From Oscillospiraceae bacterium (lineage in GTDB: Bacteria; Bacillota; Clostridia; Oscillospirales; CAG-272), in contig SVRT01000002.1 in NCBI GenBank assembly GCA_015064685.1, forward strand, positions 90,768 to 154,767: a stretch of DNA of 64,000 nucleotides. The letters run 5' to 3'. Position numbers and translations under genes: made by a program. Of this stretch, positions 1 through 7,281 are shown one piece after another (the first letter of the stretch is position 1; every line of letters begins with the position of its first letter). The notes under the pieces were generated by a model, which did not search any database, was not told the origin of the DNA, and worked only from the letters and a program-made list of their open reading frames with translations.

Positions 1-327
1 GAAATCGAAGATAAGGCAATCAATTCCATTTACAGTGTTTGTGCCTACAGAAGAGAGAACAGCGTCTTGTGTGCCGAATATATAGCTGTCACTCGGCGAA
101 GTCCACACGAGAAGCTTAACGTCATCCTGACCGCCTATATTGCCTACAGATACAGCGTATTTTAAATAAATTGACTCGCTGAATGAAAGGTTTGTGGCAA
201 CGATATCCAGTTGCGGTTCTGCAGACCTTGATGAATCTATGGCTAATGCAGAGAAAACAATGACCAATGAAATCATCAAAAGAATCAAGGCAACTGAAAA
301 CATTCGACCATAATTTTGTTTTGTCAT
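1..327 (-). CDS. Secreted or membrane-anchored protein, N-terminal part only
   Basis: This reading frame is open from an ATG at 327 to the window edge, so only the first 109 codons are present; the ORF track missed it because it has no stop. It starts MTKQNYGRMF and runs into one long hydrophobic stretch (about residues 11-29), a signal anchor or signal peptide. The rest is polar and beta-rich with no family I recognise (NIGGQDDVKLLVWTSPSD). A GAGGTG ribosome site precedes the ATG. It lies 30 bases downstream of a 47-codon peptide gene on the same strand and probably shares its promoter at 546-574. I infer an extracellular beta-sandwich domain but cannot name a function. Confidence 0.7.
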   Translation of the reverse strand, partial: MTKQNYGRMFSVALILLMISLVIVFSALAIDSSRSAEPQLDIVATNLSFSESIYLKYAVSVGNIGGQDDVKLLVWTSPSDSYIFGTQDAVLSSVGTNTVNGIDCLIFDF

Positions 328-357
328 TATTCGCACCTCATCAATAAAAAGCGTTTA

Positions 358-501
358 TTACTCGGTATCCCATTCGCCCATATTGGGGTCTGAATGGGAT
401 GCTGTAATTATGTCATCGGCTGTTACAGACATAGCGTCTATTTTGGGTTCTTCATATGGTACTTTGTTTTTTTGTTCGATAGCTTCGCAAAATAAAAACA
501 T
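358..501 (-). CDS. Small 47-aa acidic peptide of unknown function
   Basis: This short gene is absent from the ORF track. Its product begins MFLFCEAIEQKNK and contains the stretch YEEPKIDAMSVTADDIITAS before an acidic tail ending WDTE. An AAAGGA ribosome site lies about 7 bases before the ATG. A near-consensus promoter (TTGACT, 17 bases, TATAAT at 546-574) points at it with a leader of about 38 bases. From memory, short peptides with a PK-x-D/E...DDIITTS core are common and unexplained in gut Clostridia. It sits just upstream of a secreted protein gene on the same strand. Function unknown; coding status is supported by promoter, ribosome site and family resemblance. Confidence 0.6.
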   Translation of the reverse strand: MFLFCEAIEQKNKVPYEEPKIDAMSVTADDIITASHSDPNMGEWDTE

Positions 502-545
502 ATTTTTTTCCTTTCGGCGCCATAAGCGTTTAATTTTCTTTTTAC

Positions 546-574
546 ATTATACAAGATATCAGTTTAAAAGTCAA
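546..574 (-). promoter_or_regulatory. Sigma-A-type promoter for the small peptide operon
   Basis: Read on the minus strand, TTGACT (569-574) and TATAAT (546-551) are separated by exactly 17 bases. Transcription would start around 539 and run into the 47-aa peptide gene and the truncated secreted protein. Confidence 0.65.
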
Positions 575-681
575 TATATATTTTGTATTTTAATTGGCTT
601 AGAAAAAAAGTGGGAAAAAAACTGCTTAGTTTTCGAAAATATTAATTAAAATTTTACAATTGATATATTTTGAAAAAACTC

Positions 682-710
682 TTGTTTTTTGTCAGAAACT
701 GTGTTATACT
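682..710 (+). promoter_or_regulatory. Probable promoter for the RDD protein gene
   Basis: TTGTTT (682-687) and TATACT (705-710) are 17 bases apart, about 75 bases before the RDD start codon. It is divergent from the promoter at 546-574. Confidence 0.5.
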
Positions 711-783
711 TATGATGCCTATGTGAAAATATAAATAAAATGGAACTTTAGTGCTATTTTTGCATTAAAATATGGGGTTTTAT

Positions 784-1545
784 ATGAATTTCGATCTGCA
801 AAAAGCGAGTTTGTCTAAAAGACTTTCTGCTTTCCTTATCGACTTTTTGATTTTCTGTCTTGTGGCTTTGGCTATTGCTCCGATAATATCCAATTTGGTT
901 GGTTACAATGCTAAGCTCAATGAGTTCAAGTCGTTTTATGACAAATATGAAGAGATTTACGGTATAGATACCAATATTTCAGCTGAGGAATACAATGCGC
1001 TTTCCGATGCTGATAAAATAAAATTCGATCAGGCAACTGCTGCTATCAATAGCGATAAAGAGATGCTCGATATGTACGCAGACCTCATCAGCTTGATCCT
1101 TCTGGTTATCTCGATTTCGATTTTACTTTCATTTATTATATTGGAGGTCGTTATACCTCTGATTTTTAAGAACGGTCAGACGCTCGGTAAAAAGATATTC
1201 GGAATAGCTGTTATGAGAACCGACGGTGTCAGGATCACACCTTTCCAGGTTTGTGTCAGAGCTATACTCGGTAAATTTACCGTTGAAACAATGTTCCCGC
1301 TGTTTTTGCTTCTCTTCGTATCCTTGGATATGATGGGGCTGATCGGCTTCTTGGTTATCGGTGCTTTGCTGATCCTCCAGATAGTTGTGATGATCGCTAC
1401 CAAAACGAATTCAATGATACACGATCTGTTTGCAGTTACCGTAACAGTTGATCTAACCAGCCAAACAATTTTTAATACCGTTGACGATCTCATCGAATAT
1501 AAGAAGAGAATTGCCGAGGAAAAGGCTAACGAAAAGCCTTACTGA
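784..1545 (+). CDS. RDD family membrane protein
   Basis: This is a 253-aa integral membrane protein of the RDD family (PF06271). The family marks are visible: Arg and Asp in KRLSAFLIDFLIF near the N-terminus, the NGQTLGKKIFGI signature in the middle, and the late Asp in MIHDLFA. I see about four hydrophobic segments. A polar loop of about 60 residues separates the first two (around residues 40-105), longer than in minimal RDD proteins. I prefer the ATG at 784 because GGGG sits six bases ahead of it, while the ORF-track start at 772 has no ribosome site and would itself contribute that GGGG. Some RDD proteins transport ions or solutes; here the function is unknown. It is directly upstream of an ABC importer operon with its own promoter. 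Confidence 0.8.
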   Translation: MNFDLQKASLSKRLSAFLIDFLIFCLVALAIAPIISNLVGYNAKLNEFKSFYDKYEEIYGIDTNISAEEYNALSDADKIKFDQATAAINSDKEMLDMYADLISLILLVISISILLSFIILEVVIPLIFKNGQTLGKKIFGIAVMRTDGVRITPFQVCVRAILGKFTVETMFPLFLLLFVSLDMMGLIGFLVIGALLILQIVVMIATKTNSMIHDLFAVTVTVDLTSQTIFNTVDDLIEYKKRIAEEKANEKPY

Positions 1546-1550
1546 TACTC

Positions 1551-1579
1551 TTGTCAAAAAATAAAAAAACATATATACA
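1551..1579 (+). promoter_or_regulatory. Promoter for the first MalK-F-G importer operon
   Basis: TTGTCA (1551-1556) and TATACA (1574-1579) are 17 bases apart, just after the RDD stop codon. The -10 element runs into the palindrome at 1578-1606, as expected for a regulated promoter. Confidence 0.5.
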
Positions 1580-1606
1580 TATACCGCGAAAATCTTACGG
1601 TATATG
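1578..1606 (+). promoter_or_regulatory. Palindrome at the transcription start of the importer operon, candidate operator
   Basis: CATATACCG and CGGTATATG form a perfect 9-base inverted repeat around an 11-base centre. It overlaps the -10 element and lies only 8 bases before the AGGAGG ribosome site of the ATPase gene. It may be a repressor operator or an RNA hairpin controlling translation; no cognate regulator is next to it. Confidence 0.45.
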
Positions 1607-1624
1607 AAACTTTCAGGAGGTTAT

Positions 1625-2728
1625 ATGAAAGTCGAACTGCAAAATCTAACAAAGATCTTCCCCAGCCGAAACAAAAAGTCGGGTGAGGAAGTGGTGGCGG
1701 TAAACGATTTTACCTTCACCATCCCCGACGGCAAGCTCGTCGGACTTCTCGGCCCCTCAGGCTGTGGAAAGAGTACCACTCTCTATATGATCAGTGGACT
1801 CCAGAAACCCTCTTCGGGCAAGATCTTCTTTGGAGAAGAGGATGTTACCGATCTTTCTCCAGAAAACAGAGGCGTAGGTCTCGTTTTCCAGAACTACGCG
1901 CTTTATCCTCATCTTACAGTTAAGCAGAACATTTTGTTCCCGCTTCAGAACCTCAGAGGAGCTGATAAGCTCGCTAAGGAAGAGATGCAGGAAAGAGCAC
2001 TCGAGGCAGCACGTCTCGTTCAGATCGACGAGCTTATGGACAGAAAGCCCAGCGAGCTCTCCGGCGGTCAGCAGCAGAGAGTTGCAATCGCACGTGCGCT
2101 TGTAAAGATGCCTCGCGTTCTTCTTCTCGATGAGCCTCTTTCCAACCTCGATGCTCGTCTCCGTCTTCAGACTCGTGAAGAGATCAGAAGAATCCAGAAG
2201 GAGACCGGTATCACCACTGTATTCGTAACACACGACCAGGAAGAGGCAATGTCTATTTCCGATATGATCGTTGTTATGAAGCTCGGTATTCTTCAGCAGA
2301 TCGGAAAGCCCCAGGAGATCTATGACGATCCTACCAATTTGTTCGTTGCAAAGTTCTTGGGAACACCTCCTATCAACGTATTCAAGGGCACAGTTAAGGA
2401 CGGTCAGCTTTACCTTGGTGATGCTGCTGTTCTCGACGTTAACGGCGTAGAGGATCAGGACGTTACTGTTGGTATCCGTCCCGAAGGATTTATTCCGGAT
2501 GCAAACGGAAAGCTCGTTTGCAAGCTCAACAACGTTGAGGTAATGGGACGTGACGTAAGCGTTGTCGCAGAGCATCCCGCATCTCTCAATCCTGTTGTTC
2601 GCTCCATTATCAACGCAGATTATGCTATCGATAACTCCGCTGAAACTGTTAGCTATACCCTTAAGCCTCACAAGGTATTCCTCTTTAACAGTGAAACTGA
2701 AGAAAGAATTCGTTACGAGGTGAAATAA
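1625..2728 (+). CDS. ABC importer ATPase, MalK/UgpC (CUT1) family
   Basis: This 367-aa cytoplasmic ATPase would power import of a sugar or related solute. Visible motifs are Walker A GPSGCGKST, Q-loop VFQNYALYPH, signature LSGGQQQR, Walker B VLLLDEPLSNLD and the H-loop THDQEEA. A C-terminal regulatory domain of about 130 residues (TOBE/MalK-type) begins near GTPPINVF. I start it at the ATG at 1625, four bases after a perfect AGGAGG, instead of the ORF-track start at 1604, which lies inside the upstream palindrome. Its stop overlaps the start of the permease gene (TAATG). It is distinct from the second MalK-type ATPase at 59168, so each importer here carries its own ATPase. Confidence 0.93.
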   Translation: MKVELQNLTKIFPSRNKKSGEEVVAVNDFTFTIPDGKLVGLLGPSGCGKSTTLYMISGLQKPSSGKIFFGEEDVTDLSPENRGVGLVFQNYALYPHLTVKQNILFPLQNLRGADKLAKEEMQERALEAARLVQIDELMDRKPSELSGGQQQRVAIARALVKMPRVLLLDEPLSNLDARLRLQTREEIRRIQKETGITTVFVTHDQEEAMSISDMIVVMKLGILQQIGKPQEIYDDPTNLFVAKFLGTPPINVFKGTVKDGQLYLGDAAVLDVNGVEDQDVTVGIRPEGFIPDANGKLVCKLNNVEVMGRDVSVVAEHPASLNPVVRSIINADYAIDNSAETVSYTLKPHKVFLFNSETEERIRYEVK

Positions 2729-4569
2729 TGGTTGACAGTAAACATCAATGGAAAGCTTGGATATATCTGTTGCCGGCTATCATACTGCTCCTCATATTCA
2801 CAGTATGGCCCATTATCAACACGGTAGTTACAGCGTTCATATATGATGTAGAGTTCAACTTAGCTGCCATTCAGGTTGAAGAGACAGAAGACGGATGCCG
2901 CTTCTACCGTGCAGACGAAAAGGGCAACAAGTACTACATCAACGCCTCGAAAAATGACAAGGGCGCTATTGAATTGCAGTATTCATCCAAGGCTGATAGC
3001 TTATTCGTTTATAACGAGGAGCTTGGCGTTTGGACGACCGCTGTCGGTGAAAAGACATATTTCCTTGGCGCAGATAAGGAATCCGACCTCAACGTCATCG
3101 AGCTTACAGAAGACGTTGCTAATAAAATTGGAAACTCAATTTATCCCGCAGGCATATTTGCAGACGTTCCCAACAATCTTATTACGAAGGATTTTGTTTC
3201 CAAAACCGGATATAAGATGGGTGTTTTCAAAGGCTTGCCTGAGGCATACGTTTACGTTAATAACGTAACAAGTGACGGCTATATCAACGTAACCAATATA
3301 CTTGATGATGCCGCAAAGATCTGGCCTGAGACCGTTAAGGTAGACGGCGTGCGCGGATATAAGCTCTACGTTGAAGATGCAGAGCTCGTTAAGCATTACC
3401 TTACCGTTGTCGCGAGCGATGACGGCAAGCTTGAGCTTCAGTATGCTGACACAACAGAGAACATCTTCATTTACAATAAGGAAAGCAAGGCATGGACTTG
3501 CACTATTGAGGATGCTGTGTATTATCTTGCTCTCGACAGTGAGACAAACCACCTCGGTCTTTTCACGCTTGCTGACGTCGCTCAGGAGGGTATGCCCTCT
3601 CCCGTTACGTTCTATATGCACAGAGGTACTGCTTCCGAGGCAAAGGAGGTCTCCTCCCTTATTCAGGATAACGCATACCGTATAGGTGCCCACCGTAACG
3701 CAAATGGTACGCAGACATACCTCTCTGATTCTGCCTCTGAAAATGCAGGATTGAGACTCACAACAAGTGTTTCAGGTGACGCTGTATCAAAGGTTGGTAT
3801 GCATAACTTCGTTAAGGTCCTGACCGATGAGGGAAGTGACTTTATGGTTTGCTTGAAGAATACACTTATTCTTACAGTCATCACCGTACCGATCTCCACA
3901 ATACTCGCGCTTCTTATCGCGGTTGCGCTTAACTCGATCAAGCCTCTTCAGAAGCTCCTTCAGACTATCTTCTTCCTTCCTTACGTAACAAACTCCATTG
4001 CTATAGGAATGGTATTCGCGGCAATGTTTAATATCGTAGGATTGAACTCGGCTAATGAGTCTGTCGGTATCATAAATAACATTCTCGGTGTCTTTGGCAT
4101 TGAGCGTGTTAACTGGATCAACCAGGGTGCTCCCGCATGGGCAAGCTTTACCGCGCTGATCATTTACATTGTTTGGAATGCGCTTCCTTTCAAGATCCTC
4201 ATTCTTCTTGGAGGACTTCAGAGTATCAACAAGCAGTATTACGATGCTGCGAAGGTTGACGGCACACCCAAGTGGCGTGTTCTTCTCAGAATTACAGTTC
4301 CGCTCCTTTCTCCTATGCTTACCTACACGGTAATTACCAGCTTTATCGGCGGATTCAAGGAATATTCCAGCGTCGTCGGTATCTTTGGTGATGGAAGAGC
4401 AGTTCCCGGCGGTGCAAATATGAATACCATCGTCGGACACATTCAGGATCATCTTACTATTACCCGTGACTACGGTCTTGCAGGTGCAGCTGCGCTGATG
4501 CTCTTTGCGATCATCTTCGTTGTTACCATGATCAACCTCTGGGTAAGTAAGAAGAATACTCATTATTAA
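2728..4569 (+). CDS. ABC importer permease, MalF-type, with a large extracellular insertion
   Basis: This 613-aa inner-membrane permease is about twice the usual CUT1 length. TM1 is at residues 11-38. Residues 40-355 are a hydrophilic insertion. The usual core resumes at MHNFVKVL (residue 358) with five more TMs and the EAA loop YYDAAKVDGTPKWR. The insertion has repeated units: FYRADEKG...ELQYSSKADSLFVYN and LYVEDAEL...ELQYADTTENIFIYN, each with an aromatic YFLG/YYLA end. Similar units occur in the lipoprotein at 8792. It sits after the first core TM, the same place as the P2 loop of E. coli MalF, which contacts the binding protein. The fold looks unrelated to P2. It is translationally coupled to the ATPase gene. 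Confidence 0.88.
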   Translation: MVDSKHQWKAWIYLLPAIILLLIFTVWPIINTVVTAFIYDVEFNLAAIQVEETEDGCRFYRADEKGNKYYINASKNDKGAIELQYSSKADSLFVYNEELGVWTTAVGEKTYFLGADKESDLNVIELTEDVANKIGNSIYPAGIFADVPNNLITKDFVSKTGYKMGVFKGLPEAYVYVNNVTSDGYINVTNILDDAAKIWPETVKVDGVRGYKLYVEDAELVKHYLTVVASDDGKLELQYADTTENIFIYNKESKAWTCTIEDAVYYLALDSETNHLGLFTLADVAQEGMPSPVTFYMHRGTASEAKEVSSLIQDNAYRIGAHRNANGTQTYLSDSASENAGLRLTTSVSGDAVSKVGMHNFVKVLTDEGSDFMVCLKNTLILTVITVPISTILALLIAVALNSIKPLQKLLQTIFFLPYVTNSIAIGMVFAAMFNIVGLNSANESVGIINNILGVFGIERVNWINQGAPAWASFTALIIYIVWNALPFKILILLGGLQSINKQYYDAAKVDGTPKWRVLLRITVPLLSPMLTYTVITSFIGGFKEYSSVVGIFGDGRAVPGGANMNTIVGHIQDHLTITRDYGLAGAAALMLFAIIFVVTMINLWVSKKNTHY

Positions 4570-4586
4570 GAAAGGAGGAAACAGAC

Positions 4587-5633
4587 ATGAAAAACAATGC
4601 ACAAGTTAAAGAAAAGTCAAAGGGAATGCAGGCACGTGATATTCAGCAGGTCGCTACTTCTCAGAAGTGGAGAAAAGTACTGTCGAACGTTATTACATAT
4701 ACCTTCCTTGGTATAATGGCTCTTATCGTGCTTTTCCCGTTCTACTTCATGATCATTTCCTCTTTGAAGTCGTTGGATGAGTATAGACTTCCTGTTCCCA
4801 CGCTTATTCCTCAGTCCTGGAAATTCCAGAACTATACGGATATCCTTATCCCCCGCGAGTGGGCTCTCGAAAACGGACTGGGTCATCTTATTTCCGCAGA
4901 TGCCGCAAGTAACGATTTCGACCTTTTCACCCTTCTCAGAAACACAATGTTTGTAGGAATTGTTTCTACTATTCTTTCTTTGGTTATTACAGTTCTTTCC
5001 GCATTCGCTTTCGCAAGATTGAAGTTTAAAGGTAAAAACGCTCTCTTTGCAGCTCTCCTCGGAACAATGATGATTCCCGGTGAGCTCTTCACGATCACAA
5101 ACTACGCAACCGTTATGACTAAGGACGGTTGGTTCCCGACGTTCTTTAATAACCTCGGAAATATGTTTGGTCTGTTTGGTGAAGATTTCCGTATTCCTAT
5201 GATGGATGCAAGCTATGCAGCCCTCATAGTTCCGTTCCTTGTAAGTATCTTCTACATATATCTGTTAAGACAGAATTTCCTGCAGATACCCAATGAGCTT
5301 TACCTCGCCGCTAAGGTCGACGGAACAAGTGATTTCAAGTATCTTTGCAAGGTTATGATTCCCTTGGCACTCCCCACTATCATTTCTATTACTATCTTGA
5401 AGATGATGGGTGCTTGGAACTCGTATATGTGGCCTCGACTCGTTGCAAACGATGAGGCTCACCGTCTTATCACAAACGGATTGCGTAATGCCTTCAACGA
5501 CGTATCGGGTAACACCGACTATCCCCGCCAGATGGCAGCAGTCGCGCTTGTTTCGCTCCCGCTCTTCCTTGTATTTATCTTCTTGAGAAAGTACATTATG
5601 AAGGGTGTAAGCCGTAGCGGTATCAAGGGTTAA
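4587..5633 (+). CDS. ABC importer permease, MalG-type
   Basis: This 348-aa protein is the second permease of the importer. After a polar N-terminus of about 35 residues, the first TM (VITYTFLGIMALIVLFPFY) starts the MalG-like fold. The EAA loop that docks on the ATPase is visible as ELYLAAKVDGTSDFKY. The loop between TM1 and TM2 is longer than usual (about 60 residues), with the segment ISADAASNDFDLF. AGGAGG precedes the ATG with good spacing. It lies 17 bases after the MalF-type gene and 70 bases before the binding-protein gene. The solute is not obvious from sequence. Confidence 0.9.
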   Translation: MKNNAQVKEKSKGMQARDIQQVATSQKWRKVLSNVITYTFLGIMALIVLFPFYFMIISSLKSLDEYRLPVPTLIPQSWKFQNYTDILIPREWALENGLGHLISADAASNDFDLFTLLRNTMFVGIVSTILSLVITVLSAFAFARLKFKGKNALFAALLGTMMIPGELFTITNYATVMTKDGWFPTFFNNLGNMFGLFGEDFRIPMMDASYAALIVPFLVSIFYIYLLRQNFLQIPNELYLAAKVDGTSDFKYLCKVMIPLALPTIISITILKMMGAWNSYMWPRLVANDEAHRLITNGLRNAFNDVSGNTDYPRQMAAVALVSLPLFLVFIFLRKYIMKGVSRSGIKG

Positions 5634-5702
5634 TCGCTTTTACATTTTTGTAAGGCTTAACACAAATAAAAAAAACAAACAAAAAAATGGAGGAAAAACA
5701 CC

Positions 5703-7256
5703 ATGAAAAAGATTCTTGCATTCATTTTGTTGTTCGCTCTTACTGTAGGTTGTTTCGTTTTTGTCGGATGTGACGTTAACGTTAACGTTAATGACGACGA
5801 AAAGGGTACAAGCGCTGAAACAGACGCTCCCGCTGAAACAAACAAGGGTAACACAGGCGATGACAACATCAAGGAAACCACCGGCGGTTCCGATGTAACT
5901 CCCGAGGAAACCGATCCTGATAACGGCGACGATGACCTTGAGAGTGATGAGGAAGGTTACGACGGAAGCGCAGTAACCGTTGTATTCTATCACACAATGG
6001 GTAGCAACCTGTCTGACGTTCTCAATATCTATATTGCAGAATTCAACAAGCTTTACCCCAACATTACCATCGAGCACCAGCAGGTGGGTGGTTATGACGA
6101 CGTTCGTGAGCAGATCAGTACTGAGATCACAGTTGGTAACCAGCCCAACATCGCGTACTGCTATCCCGACCACGTTGCTATGTACAACGTAACTAAGGCA
6201 GTTGTTCCGCTTGATTCTCTCATTGATAGCCTTGCTATCGTTGAACGTGCTGACGGAACTGAGGAGATGATGGGTCTTTCTCAGAAGCAGATCGATGATT
6301 TCATCGAGGGTTACTATAACGAAGGTAAGCAGTTTGGCGACGGTAAGATGTACACACTTCCTCTCTCCAAGTCAACTGAGGTTCTTTACTACAATAAGAC
6401 ATTCTTTGATCAGCACAATCTCACTCTCCCCACAACATGGGATGAGATGAAAGCTCTTTGCGCTAAGATCAAGGAGATCGATCCTAACTGCATTCCTCTC
6501 GGATATGACAGTGAGTCCAACTGGTTCATCACAATGTGCGAGCAGTACGGTACACCTTACACAAGTGCAACCGGCGAGCACTTCCTCTTCAATACTCCTG
6601 AAAACGTTGCATTCGTAAAGGAATTCAAGAGCTGGTACGATAAGGGCTACTTCACAACTCAGGAGCTCTTCGGTGCATACACATCCGGACTCTTTGTTTC
6701 TGAGACAAGCCCCAAGAGCTACATGTCCATCGGTTCTTCCGCAGGTGCAACTCACCAGCGTCCTACAAAGGGTAACGATGGTAAGTACCCCTTCGAGGTA
6801 GGTATCGCAACTATTCCTCAGGTTAATCCCGAAGATCCTAAGGTTATTTCTCAGGGACCCTCTCTCTGCATCTTTGATAAGGAAAACAAGCAGGAAGTTT
6901 ACGCTTCTTGGCTCTTCATGAAGTTCCTTACAACTAACATTGACTTCCAGGCAGAGTTCTCAATGGTTTCCGGTTACGTTCCTGTTCTTAAGTCCGTTGC
7001 AGAGCACGAGTACTACAAGAGCGCATTCCTTGATAAGGCAGACGGCGGCGACTATATCGCAGCTCTCTCTGCAAAGGTTTGCTTGTCTCAGGTAGATGCA
7101 TACTACACATCTCCCGCATTCAACGGTTCTTCCGTTGCTCGTGACCAGGTTGGTCTTCTTATGCAGAACTGCTTCGTATTCACAGGCGATAACATCGACG
7201 AGCAGATCCAGAAGGCATTCGAGGATGCTGTTGCTAAGTGCAAGTACCTCTCTTAA
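5703..7256 (+). CDS. Extracellular solute-binding lipoprotein (family 1, sugar-type)
   Basis: This 517-aa protein starts with a lipoprotein signal peptide ending VFVGC. An acidic, Thr-rich linker follows to about residue 85, including a VNVNVND stretch encoded by tandem GTTAAC. The mature fold begins VTVVFYHTMGSNLSDVLN, with typical family-1 features such as TLPLSKSTEVLYYNKTFF and a C-terminal WLFMKFLTT. It should capture substrate on the cell surface for the permeases just upstream. Codon use is strongly biased to C- and T-ending codons, suggesting high expression. Family-1 binding proteins mostly bind sugars, but the neighbours (nuclease and OB-fold lipoproteins) leave other ligands possible. 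Confidence 0.88.
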   Translation: MKKILAFILLFALTVGCFVFVGCDVNVNVNDDEKGTSAETDAPAETNKGNTGDDNIKETTGGSDVTPEETDPDNGDDDLESDEEGYDGSAVTVVFYHTMGSNLSDVLNIYIAEFNKLYPNITIEHQQVGGYDDVREQISTEITVGNQPNIAYCYPDHVAMYNVTKAVVPLDSLIDSLAIVERADGTEEMMGLSQKQIDDFIEGYYNEGKQFGDGKMYTLPLSKSTEVLYYNKTFFDQHNLTLPTTWDEMKALCAKIKEIDPNCIPLGYDSESNWFITMCEQYGTPYTSATGEHFLFNTPENVAFVKEFKSWYDKGYFTTQELFGAYTSGLFVSETSPKSYMSIGSSAGATHQRPTKGNDGKYPFEVGIATIPQVNPEDPKVISQGPSLCIFDKENKQEVYASWLFMKFLTTNIDFQAEFSMVSGYVPVLKSVAEHEYYKSAFLDKADGGDYIAALSAKVCLSQVDAYYTSPAFNGSSVARDQVGLLMQNCFVFTGDNIDEQIQKAFEDAVAKCKYLS

Positions 7257-7281
7257 TCTGATTACTTTTTACAGGTAATAT

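Noticed and set aside
383-649. 88-aa plus-strand ORF
   Set aside because: It is antisense to the small peptide gene and its promoter, has no ribosome site and reads as AT-rich noise.
1757-2671. 304-aa ORF on the minus strand
   Set aside because: It is the shadow of the MalK-type gene, produced by that gene's strong codon bias; it has no family features or ribosome site.
5635-5665. Possible terminator between the MalG-type and binding-protein genes
   Set aside because: Only a five-base stem (TTACA/TGTAA) with mismatches and no clear T-run; the genes look like one operon.
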